The position numbers and the translations under genes are program-made. Of a stretch of 64,000 nt of DNA, positions 23,469 to 32,016 are shown one piece after another. The notes beneath the pieces were generated by a model. It had not been told where the DNA came from. It saw nothing but the letters and a program-made list of their open reading frames with translations, and searched no databases. Origin of the DNA: Microbacterium wangchenii. GTDB taxonomy: Bacteria; Actinomycetota; Actinomycetes; Actinomycetales; Microbacteriaceae. Positions within the stretch are counted from its first letter, which is position 1. The number at the start of each line of letters is the position of its first letter. The stretch lies in the NCBI RefSeq assembly GCF_004564355.1, contig NZ_CP038266.1:1736001-1800000 (forward strand). Reading direction: 5' to 3'.

Positions 23469-24836
23469 ATGAACGAGTGGATCATGCTCGCCATCGGTCT
23501 CGTCCTGACCATCGGCACGGGGCTGTTCGTGGCGAGCGAGTTCGCGCTGGTCAACCTCGACCGGCACGAGCTCGAAGCGCGACGCGCCCGCGGCGAACAG
23601 GGCTTGGACGGCACGATCAAGGCCCTCAAGGTCACGTCGACGCACCTCTCCAGCGCCCAGCTGGGGATCACGCTGACGACCCTGCTGACCGGGTACACGT
23701 TCGAACCCGCCGTCAGCAGCCTGCTGCGCGGCCCGCTTCTCAGCGTCGGCCTGCCCGAGGGCGCCGTCACGCCGATCGGCGCCGTCGTCGGCATCCTGCT
23801 GGCGACGCTGTTCTCGATGATCATCGGCGAGCTCGTGCCGAAGAACTTCGCCCTGGCGGTCCCTCTTGCCACCGCGAAGCTCGTCACGCCGTTCCAGCGC
23901 GCCTTCACGGCGGTGTTCAAGCCGCTCGTGCTTCTGTTCAACAACACCGCGAACGCCGTCATCCGCGCCATGGGGATCGAGCCCAAGGAGGAGCTGTCGG
24001 GCGCCCGCAGCGCGGATGAGCTGTCGTACCTCATCCGGCACTCCGCCACGGCGGGTCTGCTGGACACGTCCGACGCGCAGCTGCTGCGCCGGACGCTGCG
24101 ATTCAGCGAACGGGACGCGTCCGAGGTGATGACTCCGCGCGTGCGGATGGCGAGCGTGGATCTGGCCGACACGGCCGATGTGATCATCGCCCGCTCCCGC
24201 GCCACCGGGTACTCCCGCTTCCCCGTGATCGACGGCACACCCGACCGCGTGGTCGGCGTGGTGCACGTCAAGCACGCGTTCGCCATCCCGCTCGACGAGC
24301 GCACCTCCGTGCGCGCCGACGCGCTCATGAGCGACGTGCGGACCGTCCCGGAGGGGATGGGCGCAGACGACCTCCTCGCGCTGCTGCGCGCGGAAGGGCT
24401 GCAGATCGCGGTCGTGGGCGACGAGCACGGGGGCACCGCGGGCATCGTGACTCTCGAGGACCTCGTGGAGGAGATCGTCGGCGAACTCGAGGACGAACAC
24501 GACCGCACGCGCACCGGCGTGCTGCGCTCGGGTCGCTCGATCACCTTCGACGCGCAGTGGCGCCCCGACGAGGTGCTCGACCGCATCGCGGTGGAGATCC
24601 CCGACGGCGCCGACTACGACACTGCGGGCGGCTTCGTCACCGACGCACTCGGGCGCCTGCCCGAACTCGGCGACGAAGTCCGCACCGCGCACGGCACGCT
24701 GCGCATCGAGCGCATCGACGGCCACCGCATCGTGCGGCTGCGCTACCTTCCCGACGACCCGGAGCACGATCCCAGCCTCATGAACCGACACGACCGGATG
24801 GTCCAGGCCCTCGCGAGCGGAGCCGGCCATGAGTGA
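23469..24836 (+). CDS. CNNM/CorC-type hemolysin-family transporter protein
   Basis: 455 residues. An N-terminal CNNM (DUF21) domain with three to four helices (1-190) contains VASEFALVNLDRHELEARRARGE in two blocks (SEFALVNLDRHELEARRA) and IIGELVPKNFALAVP. A CBS pair (about 215-340; EVMTPRVRMASVDL, YSRFPVIDG, GGTAGIVTLEDLVEEIVGE) and a C-terminal CorC_HlyC domain (about 360-440; DYDTAGGFVTDALGRLPELGD) follow. Such proteins are implicated in magnesium or cobalt efflux rather than haemolysis. The second copy follows with an 8-nt overlap, suggesting a hetero-oligomer. Confidence 0.9.
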   Translation: MNEWIMLAIGLVLTIGTGLFVASEFALVNLDRHELEARRARGEQGLDGTIKALKVTSTHLSSAQLGITLTTLLTGYTFEPAVSSLLRGPLLSVGLPEGAVTPIGAVVGILLATLFSMIIGELVPKNFALAVPLATAKLVTPFQRAFTAVFKPLVLLFNNTANAVIRAMGIEPKEELSGARSADELSYLIRHSATAGLLDTSDAQLLRRTLRFSERDASEVMTPRVRMASVDLADTADVIIARSRATGYSRFPVIDGTPDRVVGVVHVKHAFAIPLDERTSVRADALMSDVRTVPEGMGADDLLALLRAEGLQIAVVGDEHGGTAGIVTLEDLVEEIVGELEDEHDRTRTGVLRSGRSITFDAQWRPDEVLDRIAVEIPDGADYDTAGGFVTDALGRLPELGDEVRTAHGTLRIERIDGHRIVRLRYLPDDPEHDPSLMNRHDRMVQALASGAGHE

Positions 24837-25875
24837 GTACGTTCCCGGAATCATCTGGCTCTTCGTCCTGCTGCTGGGCAACGCCTTCTTCGTCGGAGCG
24901 GAGTTCGCCGTCATCTCGGCCCGCCGTTCGCAGATCGAGCCGCGTGCGGCCCGTGGCAGCCGCGCGGCCAAGACGACGCTGTGGGCGATGGAACACGCGA
25001 CGCTCATGCTGGCCACCAGCCAGCTGGGCATCACGGTGTGCTCGCTGCTGATCCTCAACGTCTCGGAGCCGGCGATCCATCACCTGCTCGAGATCCCGCT
25101 GGGGCTGACCGGTCTCACGCCCGAGCTCATCAGCATCATCGCCTTCGCCGTCGCGCTGGCCCTGGTCACCTTCCTGCACGTGGTGTTCGGTGAGATGGTG
25201 CCGAAGAACATCGCGTTCTCGGTGCCCGATCGCGCGGCGCTGATCCTCGCCCCCGCTCTGGTCGCCGTGGCGCGGGTGATCAAACCCGTCATCTGGACGC
25301 TCAACACCGCCGCCAACGGCATCCTGCGCCTGTTCGGGGTGCAGCCCAAGGATGAGGCGACCAGCACGTACACGCTCGACGAAGTCGCCAACATCGTCGA
25401 GCAGTCGCGCCGGGAAGGAACGCTGCGCGACGACTCGGGCACCCTGGCCGGTGCGTTCGAGTTCACCGAGAAGACCGTCGCGGATGTCGACGTGCCCCTG
25501 GAGTCCATGGTGCTCCTCCCCGCCGGCGCCACGCCGGCCGATGTGCAGCAGGCGGTGGCGGCGCACGGATACTCCCGGTACGTCGTGGCCGGTACCGACG
25601 GCGAACCCGTCGCCTACGTGCACATGAAGGACGTGATGGACCTGGATCGCCCGGAGGAGTTCTCCGCGCCCATCCCGGAGAAGCGCCTGCGCCGCCTGGC
25701 GTCGCTGCCGCGCACGGCGGAGCTGGAGGATGCCATGGCGATCCTCCGGCGCCGGGGCGCGCACGTGGCACGCAGCCTGGACGCCGACGGGCGCACCGTC
25801 GGGCTGCTCTACCTCGAAGACGTGCTCGAAGTGCTCGTCGGCGAGATCGACGACGCGACGGCGACCGCGGCCTGA
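24829..25875 (+). CDS. CNNM-domain protein lacking the CorC_HlyC domain
   Basis: 348 residues, about 100 shorter than the upstream paralogue. The CNNM domain shows VGAEFAVISARRSQIE and VFGEMVPKNIAFSVPD, and the CBS pair includes HGYSRYVVAG and VGLLYLEDVLEVLVGE. The protein then stops where the CorC_HlyC domain would begin. The paired arrangement of one full-length and one truncated CNNM protein is common in actinobacteria and fits a heterodimeric transporter. The start overlaps the upstream gene by 8 nt. A strong terminator follows directly. Confidence 0.9.
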   Translation: MSEYVPGIIWLFVLLLGNAFFVGAEFAVISARRSQIEPRAARGSRAAKTTLWAMEHATLMLATSQLGITVCSLLILNVSEPAIHHLLEIPLGLTGLTPELISIIAFAVALALVTFLHVVFGEMVPKNIAFSVPDRAALILAPALVAVARVIKPVIWTLNTAANGILRLFGVQPKDEATSTYTLDEVANIVEQSRREGTLRDDSGTLAGAFEFTEKTVADVDVPLESMVLLPAGATPADVQQAVAAHGYSRYVVAGTDGEPVAYVHMKDVMDLDRPEEFSAPIPEKRLRRLASLPRTAELEDAMAILRRRGAHVARSLDADGRTVGLLYLEDVLEVLVGEIDDATATAA

Positions 25876-25879
25876 GCTG

Positions 25880-25913
25880 AGACCGGGTGGCGGTGTCCGC
25901 CGCCACCCGGTCT
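25880..25913 (+). terminator. Rho-independent-like terminator of the CNNM operon
   Basis: A 14-bp stem (25880-25893 with 25900-25913) has a 6-nt loop TGTCCG. It begins 5 nt after the stop codon of the second CNNM gene and is not followed by a clear T-run. Confidence 0.8.
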
Positions 25914-25926
25914 AAGCCGTCGGAGG

Positions 25927-25932
25927 TATCCT
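25927..25932 (+). promoter_or_regulatory. -10 element of a leaderless transcript (TATCCT)
   Basis: TATCCT is followed by CCCGGC and ATG 25939. The stretch GGAGG at 25922-25926 lies too far upstream (12 nt) to be a good ribosome site, which supports a leaderless start. Confidence 0.6.
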
Positions 25933-25938
25933 CCCGGC

Positions 25939-26568
25939 ATGGCGTTGTTCGCCGACCGGGTCGATGCCGGCACGCAGCTCGCCGCGTCGCTCCGGGCATG
26001 GCGGGGGCGGGATGCGGTGGTGCTCGGCATCCCGCGCGGCGGTGTCGTCGTCGCGGCCGTCGTCGCATCGGCATACGGGTGGCCGCTGGACCGGGTACCG
26101 GTGCGCAAGCTCGGGGCCCGCGGCAACGCCGAGCTGGCCGTCGGAGCGATCGCCGAGAACGCGCGGGTGCTCTCCGAGCCGATGCTGCGCCTGACCGGCA
26201 CGACGCCGGCCGACCTGCAGCGCGTAGAGCAGGCCGAACGTGCCGAGCTGGCCCGCCGGAGCGCCGCGTACCCGTCCCCCGGGATCGACCTCGGCGGGCG
26301 CGTGGCGATCATCGTCGACGACGGCATCGCGACGGGCTCGACCGCTCTCGCAGCATGTCGTGCTGTTCGGAGCCGGGGCGCGGCCGACGTGGTCCTGGCC
26401 GCCCCGGTCGCGCCGTACGACTGGGCTCCGGACGACGGCGTCGTCGACGCCTTCGTGTGCCCGCATCGGCCGCGTGAATTCCGCGCCGTCGGGCAGTTCT
26501 ACGATGCGTTCCCGCAGACCACGGACGAGGAGGTCGCGCGCCTGCTGGCCCGCAACCTCCCCACGTGA
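25939..26568 (+). CDS. Phosphoribosyltransferase-fold protein
   Basis: 209 residues of the type I PRTase fold. The PRPP-binding loop is VAIIVDDGIATGSTALAAC, with the acidic pair at 127-128. An upstream block, LGIPRGGVVVAAVVA and VRKLGARGNAELAVGAIAE, is typical of the stand-alone 'phosphoribosyltransferase' proteins sometimes fused to dienelactone hydrolase-like domains. The C-terminus (FRAVGQFYDAFPQTTDEEV) is also typical of this group. The biochemical substrate is unknown. The gene is monocistronic, leaderless, and ends 6 bp from the convergent DUF885 gene. Confidence 0.85.
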   Translation: MALFADRVDAGTQLAASLRAWRGRDAVVLGIPRGGVVVAAVVASAYGWPLDRVPVRKLGARGNAELAVGAIAENARVLSEPMLRLTGTTPADLQRVEQAERAELARRSAAYPSPGIDLGGRVAIIVDDGIATGSTALAACRAVRSRGAADVVLAAPVAPYDWAPDDGVVDAFVCPHRPREFRAVGQFYDAFPQTTDEEVARLLARNLPT

Positions 26569-26574
26569 TCCCGC

Positions 26575-28248
26575 TCAGGGCAGGAGCGCCTCCCGAAGCG
26601 TGTCCAGCCCGACGCCGCCGAGGTCGAGCGCGCGCTTGTGGAAGCCCTTGATGTCGAACGCGTCGCCCTGCGCGTCGGCGTAGCCGTCTCGGATCTGCTC
26701 CCAGATGCGCTGGCCCACCTTGTAGGAGGGCGCCTGCCCGGGCCAGCCGAGGTAGCGGTTGACCTCGAAGCGCACGAACTCGTTCGACATGTTGACGTTG
26801 CGCAGCATGAACTCCAGCGCGTAGTCGTGATCCCACGTGCCGGTGCCGTCCAGGCGCGGCTTCTCCAGGTGCACGCCGATGTCCAGCACCACGCGGGCCG
26901 CCCGCATCCGCTGGCCGTCGAGCATGCCGAGCCGGTCGGCGGGGTCGTCGAGGAAGCTGAGGGACTGCATGAGTCGTTCGGCGTACAGGGCCCAGCCTTC
27001 GGCGTGGCCGGAGGTTCCGGCCAGGAGTCGGCGCCAGGAGTTCAGCTGGGCGCGGTTGTAGACGGCCTGGGCGATCTGCAGGTGATGCCCCGGCACGCCC
27101 TCGTGGTACACGGTGGTCAGTTCGCGCCACGTGTCGAACTCGGTCACGCCCTCCGGCACCGACCACCACATGCGGCCGGGGCGGGAGAAGTCGTCCGTGG
27201 GACCGGTGTAGTAGATGCCGCCCTCCTTCGTGGGGGCGATCATGCACTCCAGCGTGCGGATGGGGTCGGGGATGTCGAAGTGCGTGGCGCCCAGCTGCTC
27301 GATCGCGCGGTCGCTGGTCTCCTGCATCCACTTCTGCAACGCGTCCGTGCCGCGGAGCTTTCGTGCGGGGTCGGCCTCGAGGAAGGCGACGGCCTCCTCG
27401 ACGCTCGAGCCGGGAAGGATCTCCTCCGCGATCGCCTCCTGCTCGGCCACCATCCGGGCCAGCTCCTCGACGCCCCATTCGTACGTCTCGTCCAGGTCGA
27501 TCGTCGCGCCCAGGAACCGGCGGGAGTGCAGCGCGTACAGCTCGCGGCCGACGGCATCCTTCTCCCCCGCGACGGGAGCCAGCTCGCCCCCCAGGAACGA
27601 CGCCAGTTCGCCGTAGGCCACGCGGGCGGCGTTGGCGTTGTCGGCGAGCTCCCGCGCCAGGGAAGCGGGCAGCTGGCCCTCCTGCGGCCCGGCCTCGGCG
27701 GCGAACTCGGCGAAGTAGCCGTGGTCGGCGGTGTACCGGTCGATCTGCGTGACGACTTCGAGCACCTGCCGGCGGGCGGGGACGACACCGCGGGAGATTC
27801 CCTCCCGCAGCGTCTCGATGTAGCCGTCCAGGGCCGCCGGCAGCGCCTTCAGACGCGTGGAGATGACCGACCAGTCCTCTGTCGTGGCGGTGGGCATGAG
27901 GTCGAACACCATGCGGATGTCCTGCGCCGGCGAGGCGATGACGTTCAGGTCGCGCAGGTGCCACTGCGCGTCGTAGAGATCGAGACTCAGCCGCAGCTCC
28001 CGCGCGAGATCGGCCTTCGTGACCCGGTCCACGTCGTCGACCGGCTCCGCCGCATCCAGCGCCGCCAGGGCGTCACGCGTGGCCGCCGCCATGCGGGCGT
28101 GGCCGTCGGGCGAGTAGTCCCCGAACCGGTCGTTGTACTCCGAGCGACCGATGTAGGTCGCGGCGGTCGGCTCGAGTTCGGCGATGGTGTCCACCCACGC
28201 GTCGGCGATCGCGTCGATCGGCGTCGGGGTACGGGATGCATCAGTCAT
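26575..28248 (-). CDS. DUF885-family metallopeptidase-like protein
   Basis: 557 residues, typical DUF885 length. The metal-binding motif is TVYHEGVPGHHLQIAQA (HEGVPGHH at 382-389), and the C-terminal half contains HAEGWALYAERLM with a likely third ligand. There is no signal peptide, so it is cytosolic. DUF885 proteins are distantly related to carboxypeptidase and oligopeptidase families and are presumed zinc peptidases, but none I know has a firm substrate. ATG 28248 is preceded at 6 nt by TAGGCT, a leaderless layout. Upstream lies the 600-bp region with three palindromic repeats. Confidence 0.87.
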   Translation of the reverse strand: MTDASRTPTPIDAIADAWVDTIAELEPTAATYIGRSEYNDRFGDYSPDGHARMAAATRDALAALDAAEPVDDVDRVTKADLARELRLSLDLYDAQWHLRDLNVIASPAQDIRMVFDLMPTATTEDWSVISTRLKALPAALDGYIETLREGISRGVVPARRQVLEVVTQIDRYTADHGYFAEFAAEAGPQEGQLPASLARELADNANAARVAYGELASFLGGELAPVAGEKDAVGRELYALHSRRFLGATIDLDETYEWGVEELARMVAEQEAIAEEILPGSSVEEAVAFLEADPARKLRGTDALQKWMQETSDRAIEQLGATHFDIPDPIRTLECMIAPTKEGGIYYTGPTDDFSRPGRMWWSVPEGVTEFDTWRELTTVYHEGVPGHHLQIAQAVYNRAQLNSWRRLLAGTSGHAEGWALYAERLMQSLSFLDDPADRLGMLDGQRMRAARVVLDIGVHLEKPRLDGTGTWDHDYALEFMLRNVNMSNEFVRFEVNRYLGWPGQAPSYKVGQRIWEQIRDGYADAQGDAFDIKGFHKRALDLGGVGLDTLREALLP

Positions 28249-28254
28249 GCATCG

Positions 28255-28260
28255 AGCCTA
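28255..28260 (-). promoter_or_regulatory. -10 element of a leaderless transcript (TAGGCT)
   Basis: On the minus strand TAGGCT is followed by CGATGC and ATG 28248 of the DUF885 gene; no ribosome site is present. Confidence 0.6.
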
Positions 28261-28358
28261 CGGATGGCCCGCCGCGCGGCCAACCCGGCGCCCCCGCGGC
28301 TCGGGAGCCGGGGAGGCGACCGTCGGGGCGCGGTCGGGGTGCCGGCGTCCCGACTGTG

Positions 28359-28440
28359 CCCGAACTCCTCAAATCCGCGGCCTCAAGTGCCGGATCGGCC
28401 CGGTTACGGGCGCAGACGGGGCGGGTTTGAGGAGTTCGGG
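28359..28440. repeat. 82-bp palindromic element, copy 1
   Basis: The arms CCCGAACTCCTCAAA (28359-28373) and TTTGAGGAGTTCGGG (28426-28440) are perfectly complementary over 15 bp. The 52-bp interior (TCCGCGGCCTCAAGTGCCGG onward) is almost identical to copy 2. Confidence 0.85.
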
Positions 28441-28543
28441 AAGGGGTGAGGTACTTCGCACGTGCGTGGCGGGTCGGGTGGCGTCAGTGGCGGGGTGGTG
28501 GCGTCGGTGGCTGCGCGGTCGGGGTGCCGGCGTCCTGACTGTG

Positions 28544-28625
28544 CCCGGACTCCTCAAATCCGCGGCCTCAAGTGCCGGATCCGCCCGGTTACGGGCGCAG
28601 ACGGGGCGGGTTTGAGGAGTTCGGG
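28544..28625. repeat. 82-bp palindromic element, copy 2
   Basis: Same length as copy 1. The left arm has one change (CCCGGACTCC), which would give a G-U pair in RNA; the right arm TTTGAGGAGTTCGGG (28611-28625) is identical. The interior differs from copy 1 at about one position. Confidence 0.85.
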
Positions 28626-28747
28626 AAGGGGTGGCGTACTTCGCGCGTCCGTGGGTCCGGCGCGCGGCGGTGGCGGGGCGGTGGGCGTCCGTGGCGGCGC
28701 GGGAGGAGTCCGTGGCAGCGCGGGACGAGTCCGGCGGCCCGACCGTG

Positions 28748-28829
28748 CCCGAAGTCCTCAGATCCGGCGCCGCGAGGGGCGGATCGGCCCGGTTATGGGC
28801 GCGGGCGGCGCGGGTTTGAGGAGTTCGGG
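28748..28829. repeat. 82-bp palindromic element, copy 3 (diverged)
   Basis: The left arm CCCGAAGTCCTCAGA carries two changes, while the right arm (28815-28829) is intact. The interior has diverged (GGCGCCGCGAGGGGCGGATC) but keeps the exact 82-bp length and the CGGATCGGCCCGGTTA core. It lies 38 bp beyond the polA stop codon and might act as its terminator. Confidence 0.8.
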
Positions 28830-28866
28830 AAGAGGGGTCAGTACCTCGCCCGGCTCCCGGGAGGGG

Positions 28867-31503
28867 TCAGTGGCCGGCTTCGTTCCAGTCGGGGCCGCGT
28901 CCGATCTGCACATCCAGTGGCACGGAGAGGTCGGCGGCGTCGCCCATGCGGGTGCGGACGATCTGCTCGGCGGCGTCCCACTCCCCTGGCGCGACCTCCA
29001 GCACGAGCTCGTCGTGGATCTGCAGCAGCGCGCGCGAGCGCAGACCCGCCTCGCCCAGGTCGGCGTGGATGTGGAACAGCGCGATCTTCATGATGTCGGC
29101 GGCGCTGCCCTGGATGGGGGCGTTCAGCGCTGCCCGCTCGGCGTTCTCGCGCAGCACGCGGTTGGGGCTGTTGAGGTCGGGGAACGGCCGGCGTCGCCCG
29201 AAGATCGTCTCGGTGTATCCGTCCACGCGCGCCTTCTCCACCGACGTGCGCAGGTAGTCGCGCACCGCCCCGAACCGGGCGAAGTACTCCATCATGAGCT
29301 CGCGGGCCTCGGACTGGTCGATGCGCAGCTGCTTGGACAGGCCGAACGCCGACAGCCCGTACACGAGGCCGTACGACATCGCCTTCACCTTCGTCCGCAT
29401 GGCCGGGGTGACGTCCTCCTGGGCGACGCCGAACACGCGGGCGCCGACGAAGCGGTGCAGGTCCTCCCCCGAGTTGAACGCCTCGATGAGTCCCGGGTCA
29501 CCGGAGAGGTGCGCCATGATGCGCATCTCGATCTGGGAGTAGTCGGCCGTCAGGAGCGTCTCGTATCCCTCGCCCACCTCGAAGGCCGCACGGATACGGC
29601 TGCTCTCCTCGTTGCGGATCGGGATGTTCTGCAGGTTCGGGTCGGTGCTGGACAGACGCCCGGTCTGGCTGCCCGTCTGCAGGTAGGTGGTGTGGATGCG
29701 GCCAGTGTCATCGATCGCGACATCCAGCGACTCGATGATCTGCCGCAGCTTCGTGGCCTCGCGGTGCTGCAGCAGGAGCGCGAGGAAGGGGTGCGGGTGG
29801 GTCTCCTGGAGATCCGCGAGGGCTGCAGCATCCGTGGAGTACCCCGACTTGGTCTTGCGGGTCTTGGGCAGCTCGAGCTCGTCGAAGAGCACCTCCTGCA
29901 GCTGCTTGGGCGAGCCGAGGTTCACCTCGCGCCCGATCGCCGCGTAGGCCTCCTGTGCGAGGGCGTCGGCGCGCGCGGCGAGCTCCCCCGAGAAGGTCGA
30001 GAGCTTCTCGTGCGACACCGCGACGCCGGCCAGCTCCATGGCCGCGAGGGCCTGCAGGGTGGGCAGCTCGATGTCGGTGAGCACCGTCGCGACGGGGGCG
30101 GGCAGCTCGGCGCGGAGGGCATCGGCCACGCGCAGGAGGAACCATGACAGCTGACCGGGGGTGGCGCCCTCGGTCTCGGGGACGAGCTGGGTGGGGTCGG
30201 CCTCGGGCAGCTTCTCGCCGAGGTAGCGCGCGACGAGGTCGGCGAGGTTCTTGTCGGGGAAGCTCGGACGCAGGAGCCACCCGGCCAGGAGGACGTCGAG
30301 CGACAGGCCGCCCACGTCGATGCCCTCCCGCAGCAGCGCCTTGACCTGCGGCTTGGCGTCGACGAACACCTTCGGGCTGTCGGATGAGAGCCAGTCGGCC
30401 AGGGCGTCGCGGGTCTCGGCCGTCCAGTCGGCCTCGACGGCGCCCGCGGCCGTCGCCAGCCCGATGCGCGTCGGGCGACCGCCGGTGAGCACGAGCGTGA
30501 CACCGATTTCTCCCGCCGCGTCGGCGATCCATGCCGACAGGGCCGCGGCGTCGGCCTGCACGGCGGCGGGGGCCTGCGCGACCGGGATGCTGGCATCCGA
30601 CCCCGTCGCATCCGCCCCGGCGACTTCGAACACGCGCGGGAGCAGCGTGCGGAACTCCAGTCGGGCGAAGATGTCGCGCACGGCCTGGGCGTCGATCGGA
30701 CGCACCTCCAGGTCGGCGGGGGTCACCGGCAGTTCGACATCGCGCAGCAGGCGGTTCAGGCGGCGGTTACGGCGCACGTCCTCGAGGTGCTCGCGGAGGT
30801 TGTTGCCGACCACGCCGGTGACCTTGTCCGCGTTCTCCAGCAGCGCGTCCAGCGACCCGTACTGCGTCAGCCACTTCACGGCGGTCTTCTCCCCCACCTT
30901 GGGCACGCCGGGGAGGTTGTCGCTCGTCTCCCCCACGAGCGCGGCGATGTCGGGGTACTGCTCGGGCGGCAGACCGTACTTCGCCACCACGGTCTCGGGG
31001 TCGTAGCGCTTGAGCTGCGAGACGCCCTGCACGTTGGGGTACAACAGGGTCACGTCGTCGGTGACGAGTTGGATCGTGTCGCGGTCGCCCGAGCACACCA
31101 GGACGTGGAATCCCTGCTCCGCCCCCTGCGTCGCGAGGGTGGCGAGGATGTCGTCGGCCTCGATGCCCTCCTTCTGCAGCACCGGGATGCTCATGGCCGC
31201 GAGGCAGTCCTGCAGGATCGGGATCTGGCCCTTGAACTCGCTGGGCGTCTCGGACCGGTTGGCCTTGTACTCGGGGTACTGGTCGGTGCGGAAGGAGTGC
31301 CGCGCCATGTCGAAGGCGACGGCGAGGTGCGTGGGCTTCTCCGCCTTGATGAGGTTCACCAGCATCGAGAGGAATCCGTAGATGCCGTTGGTGTGCTGCC
31401 CGTCCTTCGTGGAGAAGTTGTCGACCGGCAGCGCGAAGAACGCACGGTAGGCGAGCGAATGGCCGTCGACGACGAGGAGGGTAGGCTTTGCGGAGTCCGT
31501 CAC
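28867..31503 (-). CDS. polA: DNA polymerase I
   Basis: 878 residues. The N-terminal 5'-nuclease domain (1-300) has LLVVDGHSLAYRAFFALP, EADDILATLA and LVCSGDRDTIQLV. A central degenerate 3'-5' exonuclease domain (about 310-480) lacks the DxE metal motif, as in other actinobacterial Pol I. The polymerase domain carries motif A DYSQIEMRIMAHLSGD, motif B TKVKAMSYGLVYGLSAFGL and motif C LQIHDELVLE. It fills gaps in repair and removes Okazaki primers. GTG 31503 is preceded at 6 nt by TAGGCT, so it is probably leaderless. It is divergent from the thioesterase gene. Confidence 0.97.
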   Translation of the reverse strand: MTDSAKPTLLVVDGHSLAYRAFFALPVDNFSTKDGQHTNGIYGFLSMLVNLIKAEKPTHLAVAFDMARHSFRTDQYPEYKANRSETPSEFKGQIPILQDCLAAMSIPVLQKEGIEADDILATLATQGAEQGFHVLVCSGDRDTIQLVTDDVTLLYPNVQGVSQLKRYDPETVVAKYGLPPEQYPDIAALVGETSDNLPGVPKVGEKTAVKWLTQYGSLDALLENADKVTGVVGNNLREHLEDVRRNRRLNRLLRDVELPVTPADLEVRPIDAQAVRDIFARLEFRTLLPRVFEVAGADATGSDASIPVAQAPAAVQADAAALSAWIADAAGEIGVTLVLTGGRPTRIGLATAAGAVEADWTAETRDALADWLSSDSPKVFVDAKPQVKALLREGIDVGGLSLDVLLAGWLLRPSFPDKNLADLVARYLGEKLPEADPTQLVPETEGATPGQLSWFLLRVADALRAELPAPVATVLTDIELPTLQALAAMELAGVAVSHEKLSTFSGELAARADALAQEAYAAIGREVNLGSPKQLQEVLFDELELPKTRKTKSGYSTDAAALADLQETHPHPFLALLLQHREATKLRQIIESLDVAIDDTGRIHTTYLQTGSQTGRLSSTDPNLQNIPIRNEESSRIRAAFEVGEGYETLLTADYSQIEMRIMAHLSGDPGLIEAFNSGEDLHRFVGARVFGVAQEDVTPAMRTKVKAMSYGLVYGLSAFGLSKQLRIDQSEARELMMEYFARFGAVRDYLRTSVEKARVDGYTETIFGRRRPFPDLNSPNRVLRENAERAALNAPIQGSAADIMKIALFHIHADLGEAGLRSRALLQIHDELVLEVAPGEWDAAEQIVRTRMGDAADLSVPLDVQIGRGPDWNEAGH

Positions 31504-31509
31504 CCAATC

Positions 31510-31515
31510 AGCCTA
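31510..31515 (-). promoter_or_regulatory. -10 element of a leaderless transcript (TAGGCT)
   Basis: On the minus strand TAGGCT is followed by GATTGG and GTG 31503 of polA. The same TAGGCT-N6 arrangement is seen before the DUF885 gene. Confidence 0.62.
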
Positions 31516-31560
31516 ACGACGGGAACGGACATCTCTGCCCGCTCCCCGACGAAGGCGATG

Positions 31561-31992
31561 ATGAGCTCGACTGCCCCCGACACCGACTCCGGACTCGCCT
31601 GGGTGGCCCAGCGCGGCATGGGCGCCCTGGCCGAGAAGATGGGCTTCGAATGGGTCGAGTTCACCGTCGAACGGGCCGTCGCCACGATGCCCGTGGAGGG
31701 CAACACGCAGCCGGTAGGTCTGCTCCACGGCGGCGCGTACGTCGTCCTGGGCGAGTCACTCGGATCGATGGCCGCGAACCTGTACGCCGGTCCCGGCCGC
31801 CTCGCGGTGGGCGTGGATATCAACGCCACGCACACGCGTTCTGCGACATCGGGTCGCGTCACCGGCGTCTGCACGCCGATCCACCTGGGCCGCTCCCTCA
31901 CGGTGCACGAGATCGTCGTCACCGATGAGCAGGGGCGTCGGTGCTCCACCGTGCGCATCACCAACCACATCAAGGATGCGCCGGCCGAGTGA
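31561..31992 (+). CDS. Hotdog-fold thioesterase (PaaI family)
   Basis: 143 residues. The hotdog helix block is QPVGLLHGGAYVVLGESLGS, with the HGG and the acidic residue of GES at the catalytic positions of PaaI/YbdB-type acyl-CoA thioesterases. VGVDINATHTRSATSGRVTG forms the next strands. The family hydrolyses aryl- or 1,4-dihydroxy-2-naphthoyl-CoA; which one cannot be decided. Two ATGs lie in tandem (31558, 31561), and the second has better spacing to GAAGG. It is a single gene, with a hairpin over its stop codon. Confidence 0.87.
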   Translation: MSSTAPDTDSGLAWVAQRGMGALAEKMGFEWVEFTVERAVATMPVEGNTQPVGLLHGGAYVVLGESLGSMAANLYAGPGRLAVGVDINATHTRSATSGRVTGVCTPIHLGRSLTVHEIVVTDEQGRRCSTVRITNHIKDAPAE

Positions 31993-32004
31993 GCCGACGC
32001 ATCC
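31974..32004. terminator. Bidirectional terminator hairpin between convergent genes
   Basis: GGATGCG (31974-31980) pairs with CGCATCC (31998-32004), then a C/A mismatch, then CGGC with GCCG, with a 7-nt loop containing the thioesterase stop codon. It separates the thioesterase and the convergent response-regulator genes. Confidence 0.7.
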
Positions 32005-32016
32005 TCGTGCGGGGTG

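Larger units (their letters stand above)
28249..28866. other. Non-coding repeat-bearing region between polA and DUF885 genes
   Basis: 618 bp without a credible gene, very G-rich on the plus strand. It holds the leaderless promoter of the DUF885 gene at its left end, then three related elements of about 120-140 bp, each containing an 82-bp palindrome (starts at 28359, 28544 and 28748; spacing 185 and 204 bp). Flanks are conserved as well: CGGTCGGGGTGCCGGCGTCC precedes copies 1 and 2, and a GTACTTCGC-type stretch follows them. Open frames through the region only translate the repeats and have no ribosome sites. Confidence 0.75.

Noticed and set aside
28184..28866. Proteins with repeated peptides encoded across the palindromic elements
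   Set aside because: The repeated peptides only reflect the DNA repeats. There is no ribosome site, several frames are equally open, and composition is Arg/Gly/Ser-rich.
28331..28866. CRISPR array
   Set aside because: Only three units with spacing of about 200 bp, long palindromes, repeated flanks instead of unique spacers, and no cas genes.
31558..31560. ATG one codon upstream as thioesterase start
   Set aside because: It is only 2 nt from the GAAGG site; the next ATG has a workable 5-nt spacing. The difference is one residue.
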